DNA of 64,000 nucleotides from Mesorhizobium sp. DCY119 (GCF_003590645.1 NZ_CP031834.1:2046501-2110500); one strand, 5' to 3'; positions 17,601 to 25,316 are shown, counted from the stretch's first letter. The notes: a model not told the origin generated them from the sequence alone. Made by a program: numbers and translations.

Positions 17601-18533
17601 GGCCGGGCCGGACAGCAGCGCGTCCTTGCCCTGGAACATGTCAGCGGCGGTGAGCCCTCCGGAGGACATCATGAACATCAGGCGGGGTGTTTCCCTCCCC
17701 CTCGAGGGGAGGGTGGCTACGAAGTCGCCGGGTGGGGTCGTAGCGGCAGTGCTCGACGTTTCCTTGCGCCGAGTGCTGCCTTGACCGACCCCCTCTGGCT
17801 GCTTCGCAGCCATCTCCCCCTCAAGGGGGGAGACAATGCCCAACTCCCCAGCCACCCGGCTGACATAACGCGACAGGATCGGCGACAGATAGGCGTCCAC
17901 CACCGTCGTGTCGCCCCGCCCGACCAGCTTCACCAGTGGCGAGACCTCGTGGCTGACCGAGACCTGGCCGAAGCCGATCTTGCGGCAGACCTTTGCCACG
18001 ACCTGTTCATGCTCGGGGAATTTCCAGGCATGCATGAAGACGATGGCGACGGCGTCGATGCCGTCTGCCTTCGCCTGTTCGATCGCGGGCTTGACGGCAG
18101 CTATGTCGAGCAAGCGTTCCACCGTACCGTCGGCGCGAACCCGCTCCTCGACTTCGATGACACGCTCGTAGAGCTGTTCGGGGAGAATGATCTCTTTCGC
18201 GAAAATGTCGGGGCGGGCCTGATAGGCAATGCGCAGCGCATCGCGAAAGCCCTTGGTGATGAGCAGCAGGACGCGGTCGCCCTTGCGTTCCAGAAGCGCA
18301 TTGGTGGCGACCGTCGTGCCCATCTTGATGTCGCCGATGCGCGTCGAGGGAACCGGCTCGCCGGACTTTACGCCAAGAAGATCGCGAATGCCCTGGATGG
18401 CGGCGTCGCGATAGGCTTCAGGATTTTCCGACAGCAGCTTGCGTGGATGAAGCCCGCCTTCCGGGTCGCGGCCGATGACATCGGTGAATGTGCCGCCGCG
18501 ATCGATCCAGAAATCCCACGTCTTGGCGTTCAT
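14649..18533 (-). CDS. Fused 5-oxoprolinase / hydantoinase A+B protein with two in-frame palindromic inserts
   Basis: A large cytoplasmic enzyme joining hydantoinase A (N-terminal ATPase-like half: [35 protein letters not shown], later [16 protein letters not shown]) and hydantoinase B (from about residue 740: [46 protein letters not shown]). The fused form of about 1,200 residues usually opens 5-oxoproline to glutamate with ATP; related enzymes act on hydantoins. This copy has 1,294 residues because two palindromic repeat units, residues about 234-281 and 847-892, are read through without stop or frameshift. GGGAG lies upstream of the start at 18533. It is divergent from a MarR-type regulator. 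Whether the inserts leave activity intact is unknown. Confidence 0.88.
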   Translation of the reverse strand: MNAKTWDFWIDRGGTFTDVIGRDPEGGLHPRKLLSENPEAYRDAAIQGIRDLLGVKSGEPVPSTRIGDIKMGTTVATNALLERKGDRVLLLITKGFRDALRIAYQARPDIFAKEIILPEQLYERVIEVEERVRADGTVERLLDIAAVKPAIEQAKADGIDAVAIVFMHAWKFPEHEQVVAKVCRKIGFGQVSVSHEVSPLVKLVGRGDTTVVDAYLSPILSRYVSRVAGELGIVSPLEGEMAAKQPEGVGQGSTRRKETSSTAATTPPGDFVATLPSRGRETPRLMFMMSSGGLTAADMFQGKDALLSGPAGGVVGMVETAKIAGFEKVIGFDMGGTSTDVAHYDGEYERAFDTEVAGVRVRAPMMRIHTVAAGGGSILHFEAGRFRAGPDSAGANPGPACYRRGGPLAVTDANVMLGKLQPDFFPAIFGRDQDQPLDTDVVRQKFEALAAEIGDGRSPESVAEGFVTIAVENMANAIKKISVQRGYDVTEYLLNCFGGAGGQHACLVADALGMEAVLIHPFSGLLSAYGIGLSSVFASRQQALLKPLTEESLSAINDMIAALRKDTLAELTNQGIAEENVAWRPVLHIRYDGTDTALPVNFEAGSVAQAVGDFEAAHKAQFGFVYDNKPMIVEAVGVEGTDSSGQDKTEAYAPAGPAKVEAKPSETRRLYTEGQWHEAGIYRREDLRPSCLISGPALIIESHQTIVVEPGWRAEITNQNHVVIRRMSKKRRQAALGTEADPVMLEVFNNLFMSIAEQMGVTLQNTAYSVNIKERLDFSCAVFDRTGALVANAPHMPVHLGSMDRSVETIIRLNEGDIHPGDVFALNAPYNGGTHLPDITVVTPVFSLPLEGRVAAERAGGVAAAVLDVLAVPSESTPSAASGVTSPSTGEEILFYVASRGHHADVGGTAPGSMTPLATTVDEEGILIDNFRLVERGKFREAELEHLLTDHPYPARNPHQNIADLKAQIAANEKGVAELRKMVAHFGLDVVEAYMGHVQDNAAESVRRVLERLPDSSEYEYPTDTGQVIKVKITVDRDKREATVDFTGTSPVMKNNFNAPEPVARAAVLYAFRVMVEDMIPMNAGCLRPINIIIPDGCMLRPSYPAAVVAGNVETSQHVTNAIFGAMGALANAQGTMNNLTYGNKKYQYYETICSGSPAGQMNNGRGFAGTSGVHTHMTNSRLTDPEILELRFPVLLEDFHIREGTGGKGKWNAGDGTKRTIRFLEKMECAILSSHRAAPPRGVNGGGNGEVGSTKVRRNDGSVEMLKACDQTVLQPGEAVIVTTPTPGGFGEG
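15860..15994. repeat. Palindromic element copy inside oxoprolinase (second insert)
   Basis: Arms with core CTCCCCC...GGGGGAG (15860-15881) and CCCTCCCCTCAAGGGGGAGG (15974-15993) flank a core containing the same stretch CGTCGAGCACTGCCGCGGCG as the intergenic copy. The 135-bp length is a multiple of three. Read on the gene strand it gives [16 protein letters not shown]... ending PSTGEE, between the conserved VTPVF and [11 protein letters not shown] of hydantoinase B, where homologues have only a few residues. Confidence 0.8.
17692..17834. repeat. Palindromic element copy inside oxoprolinase (first insert)
   Basis: Arms CCCTCCCCCTCGAGGGGAGG (near 17693) and CTCCCCCTCAAGGGGGGAG (near 17814-17832) enclose the shared core, here in the opposite orientation to the 15860 copy (GGCAGTGCTCGACGTT, 17746-17761). 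On the gene strand it reads [15 protein letters not shown]... to LPSRGRE, placed between RVAGELG and [11 protein letters not shown] of the hydantoinase A half. Exact ends are uncertain by a few bases. Confidence 0.8.
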
Positions 18534-18611
18534 TGGAGCGTCTCCCGGCAATCGATCTTGGATATCAGGGCCAAGACTGCTATACAGCAAAACGAGGCCA
18601 TTTCGTCAATG

Positions 18612-18625
18612 TTTTGTCGATAAAA
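18612..18625. promoter_or_regulatory. Candidate operator in the oxoprolinase/MarR spacer
   Basis: TTTTGTCGATAAAA is a dyad with one mismatched pair in the 113-bp divergent spacer, inside an AT-rich stretch (18600-18632) that contrasts with the GC-rich surroundings. Position 21 bases before the regulator ATG suits a MarR-type autorepressor that also controls the oxoprolinase gene. Inferred from symmetry and place only. Confidence 0.45.
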
Positions 18626-18646
18626 TGTAATTGAGGCTCTGCGCTG

Positions 18647-19168
18647 ATGACTGAAACGAACCCCCTCGTCGGCCCGGTCGTTGCGGCCGCGCATCTGGCC
18701 GATGGCGCCATGCCGGCGCTTTCGGAGATGGAATTCGCGCTGACCATCCTGGGTAATGCCTTCCAGCGTTGGATGGCGCGCTGCATGGGTGCTGCCGGAC
18801 TTCCCGGCCTTGCGCCGCTTGATGTGCTGATCCTGCATGCCACCAATCACCGGGGCCGCGAGAAGACGCTGGCCGACATCTGCATGATGTACAACATCGA
18901 AGACACCCATGTGGTGGCCTATGCGCTGAAGAAGCTGGAAGGGCTCGAGCTGATCCAGACCGGGCGGCGCGGCAAGGAAAAGACCGTCAAGGTGACAGAG
19001 GAGGGCGCTGCCGCGTGTCAGCGCTATCGCGAGGTTCGCGAGGCGCTGCTGGTTTCCAGCATTAAAGGGCTGAAATTCGATGAGGCGGAGATGAGCGGCA
19101 TCGCGGCGCTCATGCGCGCATTATCCGGGCAATACGATCAGGCAGCACGTGGGGCGGCGAGTCTCTAG
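18647..19168 (+). CDS. MarR-type winged-helix regulator
   Basis: A 173-residue winged-helix DNA-binding protein. Residues about 50-135 hold the MarR-like fold: helices PLDVLILHATNHRGREKTLADICMMY, recognition region DTHVVAYALKKLEGLELI, and the wing TGRRGKEKTVKVTEEG. No ligand-binding Cys is evident. The gene is divergent from the oxoprolinase gene across a spacer with a dyad, so it probably controls that gene and itself. Ligand unknown; 5-oxoproline or a hydantoin would be a reasonable guess from context. Confidence 0.85.
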   Translation: MTETNPLVGPVVAAAHLADGAMPALSEMEFALTILGNAFQRWMARCMGAAGLPGLAPLDVLILHATNHRGREKTLADICMMYNIEDTHVVAYALKKLEGLELIQTGRRGKEKTVKVTEEGAAACQRYREVREALLVSSIKGLKFDEAEMSGIAALMRALSGQYDQAARGAASL

Positions 19169-19323
19169 GCACGGAAAGTCTATTTGCCGAAGTGCTAAAG
19201 TGTTCCGGCATTTGACGAAATGTTTCTTCGTGTCAGCGTAAGTGACGCAACCCAAACAATAGTTTGCACATTTTGAACACGACCGTCTGATAAATCAGGC
19301 GTTGTTTGTGAAGGAGAGATATT

Positions 19324-19530
19324 ATGAAGAAGCTTATTCTTGCGTCAGTTTCCGCCGTCGCGCTTTTCGGTATTGCCGCGTGCAGCGACAGCTCCGACAG
19401 CACGACGACGCAGAGCACCACACCGCCCGCCACGACCGAACCGGCAACGCCGCCGGCAGCGGCTCCCGCACCTGACACCAGCACGGGTACTGGCGGTACG
19501 ACCACTCAGCCTGCCGCGCCTGCGCAGTAA
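19324..19530 (+). CDS. Small Thr/Pro/Ala-rich lipoprotein
   Basis: A 68-residue predicted lipoprotein: signal peptide MKKLILASVSAVALFG and lipobox GIAAC, so the mature protein starts at Cys21 or nearby and is about 48 residues. The mature part is low complexity, rich in Thr, Pro, Ala, Gly and Ser, and presumably an unfolded tether on the outer or inner membrane. GGAGAG stands before the start and a strong terminator follows 46 bases after the stop, so it is a monocistronic unit. Function unknown; similar tiny lipoproteins are common in rhizobia. Confidence 0.85.
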   Translation: MKKLILASVSAVALFGIAACSDSSDSTTTQSTTPPATTEPATPPAAAPAPDTSTGTGGTTTQPAAPAQ

Positions 19531-19576
19531 CCACTGAGTACGCGTAAATCAGAGTATGGCGGCTCAGGCTGCCGTG

Positions 19577-19606
19577 AAAGGCCGGGGAAACCCGGCCTTT
19601 CCTTTT
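19577..19606 (+). terminator. Rho-independent terminator
   Basis: Perfect 10-bp stem AAAGGCCGGG / CCCGGCCTTT with a GAAA tetraloop, followed by CCTTTT. It ends the small-lipoprotein transcript. Confidence 0.9.
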
Positions 19607-19664
19607 GTCGCAACCTTCGGATTCTGCCTCGCCAAGAAAGCCGTTTCACCTTAAGAAGCGGCTT

Positions 19665-20384
19665 ATGTCGATTTGGGCCAGCATAGGCGACTTCATCAAC
19701 CGCGTTTCCGCTTCCGCAGCATCCGGCATCGCCGATGTCGTCGAGGCGGTGCGAACGGTGTTCGAGGGAGACGTAGAACTGCGCCGCCGCGTATCCTTTT
19801 CGGTGGCGATGATCGCGCTATCGGCCAAGATGGCGAAAGCCGATGGCGTGGTAACGCAGGACGAAATCCGCGCTTTCCGCGAGATTTTCGAGATTCCGCC
19901 GAAGGAAGCGCACAATGTCGCGCGGCTTTACGATCTCGCCAAGCAGGATGTCGCGGGCTTCGAAACTTATGCGCAGCGCATGGCCGGGCTTTGCGGCTCG
20001 GGCCATCAGAACTGCGCCATGCTGGAAGATATCCTCGACGGGCTGTTCCACATTGCCAAGTCGGACGGTGTGCTGCATGAGCGCGAGAGCCTGTTTCTGA
20101 AGCGCGTTTCGGAGATTTTCCGGATCGAGGAGGCGCATTATCAGACCATTCTGTCGCGGCATCTCGATCTCGGTGATGCTGACCCTTATGTCGTTCTCGG
20201 TATCGAGCGCGGAAAACCTTTCAAGGATGTGCGCAAGCATTATCTCACGCTGGTCGCAAACAACCATCCGGACAAGCTGATCGGCCGCGGTTTGCCGGAG
20301 GAGTTTATCAAGATCGCCACGACGCGCGTCGCCGCCATAAACGCCGCTTATGAAATGATCGAGCGCGGAGCGCGCGCCGCATGA
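19665..20384 (+). CDS. TerB-J-domain (DjlA-like) protein
   Basis: A 239-residue protein combining a TerB-like helical domain (residues about 35-150; SVAMIALSAKMAKADGVVTQDE and later HIAKSDGVLHERE, two similar acidic metal-type motifs) with a C-terminal J domain (about 172-239; DPYVVLGIERGKPFKDV, then the DnaK-activating HPD). This is the DjlA arrangement, but without an obvious N-terminal membrane helix. It should recruit DnaK to a membrane or envelope task. The ATG at 19665 is preferred; a TTG at 19605 lies inside the terminator. Its stop overlaps the amidase start (ATGA). Confidence 0.85.
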   Translation: MSIWASIGDFINRVSASAASGIADVVEAVRTVFEGDVELRRRVSFSVAMIALSAKMAKADGVVTQDEIRAFREIFEIPPKEAHNVARLYDLAKQDVAGFETYAQRMAGLCGSGHQNCAMLEDILDGLFHIAKSDGVLHERESLFLKRVSEIFRIEEAHYQTILSRHLDLGDADPYVVLGIERGKPFKDVRKHYLTLVANNHPDKLIGRGLPEEFIKIATTRVAAINAAYEMIERGARAA

Positions 20385-21145
20385 GCGGATTTCCGCCCGA
20401 TCATCCCGGCGCCGAGATCCGCGTTTCACGGAATTTCACACCGCGCCGTGGCACCGACCGGCCGGACATGATTATTCTCCACTACACCGGGATGGCGACG
20501 GGCGAAGCGGCCGAGGCTTGGCTGTGCGATCCGGCGAGCGAAGTGTCTTCGCACTATCTGGTGCATGAGGACGGGCGCATCGTTCAGATGGTGCGCGAAA
20601 GCGATCGCGCCTGGCATGCCGGCAAGAGTTTCTGGCGCGGCGAGACCGACATAAACTCCTGGTCGGTCGGAATCGAGATCGTCAATCCGGGCCATACCCT
20701 GGGTTACAAGGCCTTTCCAAAGGGGCAGATTGAGGCAGTTATCGGGCTTTGTGGTGGAATTTCCGGGCGCCATGGCATCGTGCCTGAAAGAATTTTAGCG
20801 CATTCTGATGTGGCACCGGGTCGCAAGGTGGACCCCGGCGAAAAATTTCCATGGCGAATTCTGGCGCATGCAGGCGTCGGCCATTTTGTGGAGCCCGCCC
20901 GCACGCGCAAGGGCTCGATGCTGAAGCCCGGGGACGAGGGCGTTGCCGTCGAAAGGCTGCAGTCGATGCTCGCGCTCTACGGTTATGGGATTGAAATCAC
21001 TGGAATTTTTGATTCTCGGACTGAAATCGTGGTCGCTGCGTTCCAGCGCCACTTTCGCGTCAGCAGGGTAGACGGCATTGCCGATCCCGCCACCGTTGAA
21101 ACACTGCGCCGCCTGCTGTCCAAACTGCCGGCCAGTTCCGCCTGA
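20381..21145 (+). CDS. AmpD-like N-acetylmuramoyl-L-alanine amidase
   Basis: A 254-residue amidase_2 enzyme that splits the bond between MurNAc (or anhydro-MurNAc) and the stem peptide. The zinc ligands are in IILHYTGM, near DRAWHAG, and in AHSDVAPGRKVDPG. A peptidoglycan-binding_1 domain (residues about 185-250; VAVERLQSMLALYGYGIEI) follows, which E. coli AmpD lacks. No signal peptide is seen, so a cytoplasmic recycling role is likely although the binding domain hints at contact with sacculus. It overlaps the TerB-J gene by 4 bases, forming a two-gene unit. Confidence 0.9.
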   Translation: MSGFPPDHPGAEIRVSRNFTPRRGTDRPDMIILHYTGMATGEAAEAWLCDPASEVSSHYLVHEDGRIVQMVRESDRAWHAGKSFWRGETDINSWSVGIEIVNPGHTLGYKAFPKGQIEAVIGLCGGISGRHGIVPERILAHSDVAPGRKVDPGEKFPWRILAHAGVGHFVEPARTRKGSMLKPGDEGVAVERLQSMLALYGYGIEITGIFDSRTEIVVAAFQRHFRVSRVDGIADPATVETLRRLLSKLPASSA

Positions 21146-21168
21146 AGTATACCGGCGAGCGAACTGTC

Positions 21169-21193
21169 GTTACAAAGTGTAACCTAAAGTTAC
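21169..21193. promoter_or_regulatory. Phased GTTAC/GTAAC half-sites upstream of the transglycosylase gene
   Basis: GTTAC-N5-GTAAC-N5-GTTAC places three identical half-sites in alternating orientation exactly 10 bases apart, on one DNA face, 141 bases before the lytic transglycosylase ATG. Helically phased half-sites are typical for response regulators or dimeric repressors binding in tandem. The protein that binds is not identifiable. Confidence 0.4.
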
Positions 21194-21333
21194 TTTGCCG
21201 GCCTTCATTGCCGCCAAATCGACCGGCAAACCCATTGCCGTGCAGATGGTGAAGATGTCCCCAAGATAGCTTGCCGTTGAGTAAGGGTTGCTGCGTGATT
21301 TCTTCACGCGGCCAATAAACAGATTAGGTAATC

Positions 21334-22056
21334 ATGAAGAAACTGACCGTTCTCACGGCAGCTTTTGCTGTCGGCTTGATAGGCTTTGCCGCGAATGCGG
21401 AGGCCGCTTCCACAAGAAAAGATGAAAATGTCGTCGTCGTGCCTTCGGTCAAGGGAAAGGCGAACGTGAAGGTCGCGGATGCGAAGGTCTCGAAGCGGGA
21501 CGTGAAGAAGACGACGAGCGTCAAGAAGACGACCGGCGTGAAGAAGGCCAAGGCTCAGAAGAGTGGTTCGAAGGTCAAGCAGGTGGTCATGAAGAGCCGC
21601 AAGAGCGGCACGAAGACCGAGATCGACATGACGCAGACTGCTTCGATCGGCAAGAAGGGCGCGAACACGCAGAAATATGCCGGTGCACAGTATAGCAGCA
21701 TCGTTGCTCGTTATGCCGCAACCTACGGCGTGCCGGTGTCGCTCGCCCATGCCGTCATTCGCGTTGAAAGCAATTACAATCCGAATGCGCGCGGCAGCGC
21801 CGGGGAAATCGGGCTGATGCAGATCAAGCCGTCGACGGCCCGCATGATGGGTTACAGCGGCGGTGCCGGTGGATTGTTCAACCCCGAGACCAACATCAAA
21901 TTCGGCATGAAGTATCTGGCCATGGCCCATTCGCTGGGCGGCGGCACCACCTGCGGCACGGTTCTGAAGTACAATGCCGGCCATGCCGCAACGCGCATGA
22001 ACCCGGTTTCGTCGGCCTATTGCAGCAAGGTGAAGCAGCAACTCGCCATGAACTGA
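21334..22056 (+). CDS. Secreted lytic transglycosylase (SLT_1)
   Basis: A 240-residue periplasmic transglycosylase. Signal peptide residues 1-25 (LTVLTAAFAVGLIGFAANAEA). A Lys/Thr/Ser-rich, strongly basic linker (about 30-105, with repeated KKTT and VKK units) could bind the anionic cell wall. The SLT domain (about 120-225) has the catalytic Glu in IRVESNYNP, then GEIGLMQIKPSTARMMGY and LKYNAGHAA. It is close to the short SLT proteins of rhizobia. It is followed by a hairpin terminator and preceded by phased GTTAC repeats, so it seems separately controlled. Confidence 0.9.
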   Translation: MKKLTVLTAAFAVGLIGFAANAEAASTRKDENVVVVPSVKGKANVKVADAKVSKRDVKKTTSVKKTTGVKKAKAQKSGSKVKQVVMKSRKSGTKTEIDMTQTASIGKKGANTQKYAGAQYSSIVARYAATYGVPVSLAHAVIRVESNYNPNARGSAGEIGLMQIKPSTARMMGYSGGAGGLFNPETNIKFGMKYLAMAHSLGGGTTCGTVLKYNAGHAATRMNPVSSAYCSKVKQQLAMN

Positions 22057-22148
22057 GAGGCCGCCTGCTAACTCTACCCTGACGGTCATCTGACGCGGCA
22101 GGGCGAGTTATCAAACGACCTCTGGTCACTATTGCCGTGGAATGCATG

Positions 22149-22176
22149 AAGCCTGCTTGAAAAAGCAGGCTTTTTC
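22149..22176 (+). terminator. Rho-independent terminator
   Basis: Stem AAGCCTGCTT / AAGCAGGCTT with a GAAA loop and a following T-run, 92 bases after the transglycosylase stop and just before rnpB. Confidence 0.85.
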
Positions 22177-22213
22177 ATTTGCCTTTTCAGGCGCGAACCC
22201 CTTTATACGCATT

Positions 22214-22611
22214 GCCAGCCGGCCGGGCGGCCGCACCAGCGAGAGCCGAAAGGCTGCGGGTGAGGAAAGTCCGGGCTCCATGGAAACACGGTGCCGGATA
22301 ACGACCGGCGGGGGCGACCCCAGGGAAAGTGCCACAGAAAGCAAACCGCCGCGCTTGCGCGGTAAGGGTGAAAGGGTGGGGTAAGAGCCCACCGCGCGAC
22401 TGGCAACAGGAGCGGCAAGGTAAACCCCACCGGGAGCAAAACCGAATAGGGATGGTATGAGGGGGGAAACCTCTCAGGGCTGTTTCCGGCCCTGCCATCC
22501 GGGTAGGTTGCATGAGGCGCATGGCAACATGCGTCCAAGACGAATGGCCGCCACGTTTTTGCGCCGCAAGGTGCAAAGGCCATACAAAACCCGGCTTATA
22601 GGCCGGCTGGC
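22214..22611 (+). ncRNA. rnpB: RNase P RNA (bacterial class A)
   Basis: The catalytic RNA of ribonuclease P, which trims the 5' leader of tRNA precursors. Recognised by GAGGAAAGTCCGGGCTCCAT (conserved region I, 22262-22281), ACAGAAA and AGGGTGAAAGGGTGGGGTAA in the middle, and the closing segment ACAAAACCCGGCTTATAGGC. The outer P1 helix pairs GCCAGCCGGCC (22214-22224) with GGCCGGCTGGC (22601-22611), which fixes the ends. Length of about 398 nt is normal for alphaproteobacteria. No protein frame in this stretch is credible. Confidence 0.96.
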
Positions 22612-22724
22612 ATTTTAACTTAAACTCTTCCGTTTCAGCGGCTTGCGAGATTTTTCAGGTGCGTCGAGTCATCGACTTCGCGCGATGAATCGGTTTGGCC
22701 TGCTCAATGGTGCTTCTTGAATGT

Positions 22725-22743
22725 GGTGCGATTTAATCGTACC
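22725..22743. promoter_or_regulatory. Candidate ParD operator
   Basis: ggtgcgatttaatcgtacc is a 19-bp palindrome with one mismatched pair, 24 bases upstream of the parD start. Autoregulated ParDE operons carry such dyads over their promoter, so binding by the ribbon-helix-helix antitoxin is inferred. Confidence 0.55.
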
Positions 22744-22766
22744 ATTTTGGTCAAAGGAGATGCGTC

Positions 22767-23036
22767 ATGGGACATGTCGACAAACGCAGCATCACGCTTT
22801 CGCCGGAACTCGCGGCGAGTGTCGATGACGCCGTTGCAGCGGGCGAATATGCGTCGGCCAGCGAAGTCATCCGCGACGCGCTACGCCAGTGGAAGGAGCG
22901 CCGCGACCTGTTCGGGTATTCGATAGAGGAGTTGCGGACGCTGATTCAGGAGGGGATTGATAGCGGGCCGGGGCGGTTCTCCTCGATGGATGAGATCAAG
23001 AAAGAAGCGCGTAGCCGACTGGCAAAGAGCCGCTGA
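22767..23036 (+). CDS. parD: ParD-type antitoxin
   Basis: An 89-residue CopG/ribbon-helix-helix antitoxin. The first strand is RSITLSPELAASVDDAV, followed by the ParD hallmark GEYASASEVIRDALRQWKER (residues about 25-45), and an extended charged C-terminus that would wrap and neutralise the toxin. AGGAG lies 8 bases before the ATG. It ends in a one-base overlap with the toxin gene, and a palindrome sits over its promoter. Together these make a complete type II toxin-antitoxin module. Confidence 0.93.
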   Translation: MGHVDKRSITLSPELAASVDDAVAAGEYASASEVIRDALRQWKERRDLFGYSIEELRTLIQEGIDSGPGRFSSMDEIKKEARSRLAKSR

Positions 23037-23329
23037 TGACATATCTGCCGGTAAGGAAGTCCGCCCGCGCAGAAGAAGATTTGATCGACATCTGGCTTTA
23101 CGTCGCAGCGAATAACGAGGCTGCAGCTGACCGTCTTCTCGACAGATTTCAGGCTCGTTGGGAACTGCAACCTTATTCAGGCATGGAGCGAACCGACATT
23201 GCGGCAAGCATCAGGCATCTGGTCATGGGCGAATATCTGACCTTCTACCGGATCGCCGCAGATCACATCGAAATCCTCCGCGTCCTTCACGGCAAGCGCG
23301 ACATCACCGCCGACGATCTCGAAGCCTGA
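23036..23329 (+). CDS. parE: ParE-type toxin
   Basis: A 97-residue RelE/ParE-fold toxin: VRKSARAEEDLIDIWLYVA at the N-terminus, SIRHLVMGEYLTFYRI in the middle, and the C-terminal strand VEILRVLHGKRD-type sequence (here HIEILRVLHGKRDI). ParE members inhibit DNA gyrase; RelE members cleave mRNA. The ParD partner and absence of a RelE catalytic pattern favour gyrase, but target is not proven. The module appears intact with no truncation. Confidence 0.92.
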   Translation: MTYLPVRKSARAEEDLIDIWLYVAANNEAAADRLLDRFQARWELQPYSGMERTDIAASIRHLVMGEYLTFYRIAADHIEILRVLHGKRDITADDLEA

Positions 23330-23334
23330 TCGGT

Positions 23335-24516
23335 TCAGCCGCTCACATTATCCAGCGAAGCCTTGATCGCCGTCCAAAGCTCCTCTGCCGGCTCGCAGCC
23401 GATCGCGATGCGCACGAAGCCCGGCGGCACTGCGTCGCCGCGCTTGTTGCGGCGCTCGGCCGATGTGTGGACGCTGCCGAAGGACGTGGCCGCCTGCATC
23501 AAGGTGCAGCCATTGATGAAGTCTTCCGCCTGGTCCTCCGAATCAAGCACGATGCTGATCAGAAAGCCGAAGCGTTCCATCTGGGCGCGGGCGAGATTGT
23601 GCGAAGGATCTCCTTCAAGACCTGGAAAGCGCACGAGTTTCACCGCCGGATGCTCTTTCAGGCGTCGCGCTATCACCTCGGCGGACGAGCACATGCGGTC
23701 GAACCGCACTTCCAGCGTTTCAAGGCCGCGATGCACCAGCCAGGCGTCGAATGGGCTCGGGATGCTGCCGGCGGTTTGGCGCCAATCCTTGATGGCGGTG
23801 ATGATATCGGCGTCGCGGCTGGCGACATGGCCGAACAGGGCATCGGAGTGGCCGTTCGGCGCCTTGGTGTCGGCTGCCACGACGATATCCGCGCCGAGGT
23901 CGAGCGGGCGCTGGCCGTAGGGCGTCATGGTGGTGTTGTCGGCGACGAGGATTGCGCCGGCGGCGTGGACGGCTTCGGCAACCGCGGTGATATCGCAGAT
24001 GTCGAGCGTCGGGTTGGATGGCGTTTCGATGAAGACCAGCCGATAGCCGGAAAAACCGCTGTCGAGGAAGGTCGCGGTAGGCCGGACATCCAGTTCGACG
24101 CCAAGCTTGCCCAGGAACCTGTCGGCAAGAATTCGGGTCGTGTGATAGCCGTCGGCAGGCAGGAGAATGCGGTCACCGGATTTAAGCATTGCAAAGAATA
24201 CCGCTGCGATCGCCGCCATGCCGGAAGGGAAGGCGACGCTCGGCGCGTCTTCCAGATGGGTGAGCAATTCCTCCACGGCATCCCACGTCGGATTGGAGAA
24301 GCGGCCATATTGGTGAAAGCCGGTCGAATCACCGGGGGCGTGAAAGGTCGCCGACATCGTCAGTGGCAGGGGAATCGGCTCGCCGCGTTCGAGCTTTCTG
24401 CCGCGCAGATGGGCAAGAGATGCGGCGCGCGAATGGCTGTCTTCGAACATGCTTTCAAGGCTTTCGACAGGTTTGCGGTTCCTTGCAACGCTATTCTGGT
24501 CGGCTGGCGCGGGCAA
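23335..24516 (-). CDS. Cys/Met-metabolism PLP enzyme (cystathionine gamma-lyase/synthase-like)
   Basis: A trans-sulfuration family enzyme of 393 residues if the TTG at 24516 is used; an ATG at 24450 would remove 22. The fold-I landmarks are YGRFSNPTWDAVEELL, AFPSGMAAIAAVFFA, FIETPSNPTLDICDI and the PLP lysine in VAADTKAPNGHSDALFG. Replacement of the usual Ser-x-Thr-Lys-Tyr by ADTKAPNGHSD is notable. The family interconverts cysteine, cystathionine and homocysteine; lyase against synthase cannot be decided. No strong ribosome site at either start. Reads towards the parDE pair. Confidence 0.82.
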   Translation of the reverse strand: MPAPADQNSVARNRKPVESLESMFEDSHSRAASLAHLRGRKLERGEPIPLPLTMSATFHAPGDSTGFHQYGRFSNPTWDAVEELLTHLEDAPSVAFPSGMAAIAAVFFAMLKSGDRILLPADGYHTTRILADRFLGKLGVELDVRPTATFLDSGFSGYRLVFIETPSNPTLDICDITAVAEAVHAAGAILVADNTTMTPYGQRPLDLGADIVVAADTKAPNGHSDALFGHVASRDADIITAIKDWRQTAGSIPSPFDAWLVHRGLETLEVRFDRMCSSAEVIARRLKEHPAVKLVRFPGLEGDPSHNLARAQMERFGFLISIVLDSEDQAEDFINGCTLMQAATSFGSVHTSAERRNKRGDAVPPGFVRIAIGCEPAEELWTAIKASLDNVSG

Positions 24517-24851
24517 GGTGAGTGGTGCTGGGCCAGACGCTTCTAAACGGTTCGTTAGGCTTAATGGACGATAAAGGTGGCAATGCCGTCAAAGCCGCTG
24601 AAAGCGGCGGCGTGGCAGTCGTTGTGTAGTCCGTTCCCGTTGACGCCCATATTGGCCCATGCTATCCCATTCGGATAATCAAGACTTCGTTCCAGTCCCG
24701 GGTGAAGCGTTCCCCAAGCGATTAGTCGCGGCGGTCGCGCGGGGCGATCTTTTAGCATTCGAAAGCAGGGATCTGGGTGCGAAGGCACCGCGTTGCGACA
24801 ACGCGGGGGACAAGATGGCAAGCGACGCGACGGGGGCGGCTGTATCAATTG
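24517..24851. other. Leader and promoter region of the dcw cluster
   Basis: A gap of 335 bases between the divergent PLP enzyme gene and mraZ. It must hold promoters for both. I see GC-rich short dyads near 24778-24808 but no clear -35/-10 pair, no convincing series of MraZ-type TGGGN repeats, and no tRNA or riboswitch. Frames crossing it are out-of-frame extensions of rsmH and mraZ without ribosome sites. Confidence 0.5.
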
Positions 24852-25316
24852 ATGGACCGGTTTCTGTCCAATGCGGTGAACAGGATCGATGCCAAGGGCC
24901 GGGTTTCGGTTCCGGCGCATTTCCGTTCGGTCGTGCAGAAACGCGGTTATTCGGAACTCTACGCTCTGCGCGCGCTGGACATTCCGGCGCTGGATGTCGG
25001 CGGGCTCGATCTGCTCGACCGTTACGAGCAGCGCATCGCGCAGGAAGATCCGTTCCTGCAGACTGCGGACGACATGTCCTTTTTCTGTCATGGCGACGGG
25101 ATGTTCCTGAAGCTGGATCAGGACGGCCGCATAACGGTCTCGGATTTCATGCGCGAGCACACCGGCATCTCCTCGGAGGTGGTGTTCGTGGGTCGTGGCA
25201 ATTTCTTTCAGATGTGGGAACCGGAACGTCTGCGCGCCTATGGCGCGGAAGTGCGTGCGCGGCTCTTGAAGCTTCGGCAGGGGGCGGGCGCAAAGCCGGT
25301 GGAGGAAGCGGAATGA
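24852..25316 (+). CDS. mraZ: Transcriptional regulator MraZ
   Basis: First gene of the dcw cluster, 154 residues. MraZ is a ring-forming DNA-binding protein with two AbrB-like (SpoVT) halves; the first has [15 protein letters not shown] and the second [13 protein letters not shown] followed by [15 protein letters not shown]. In other bacteria it represses its own operon. The start at 24852 gives the conserved [13 protein letters not shown]; a longer frame from 24777 has no support. It overlaps rsmH by 4 bases. Confidence 0.95.
   Translation: MDRFLSNAVNRIDAKGRVSVPAHFRSVVQKRGYSELYALRALDIPALDVGGLDLLDRYEQRIAQEDPFLQTADDMSFFCHGDGMFLKLDQDGRITVSDFMREHTGISSEVVFVGRGNFFQMWEPERLRAYGAEVRARLLKLRQGAGAKPVEEAE

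Noticed and set aside
14544-18623. Very long open frame on the plus strand opposite the oxoprolinase gene
   Set aside because: Antisense shadow from GC-rich codon structure: no family motifs, His/Asp/Arg-rich composition, and no ribosome site. The minus-strand frame carries all conserved blocks.
24760-24851. Possible MraZ-binding TGGGN repeats before mraZ
   Set aside because: There are G-runs, but no regular series of TGGGN at 10-base spacing.
24659-25312. Upstream extension of the rsmH frame across mraZ
   Set aside because: Conserved RsmH sequence begins near 25340, and the double ATG at 25313 has a good ribosome site; the extension overlaps mraZ in another frame.
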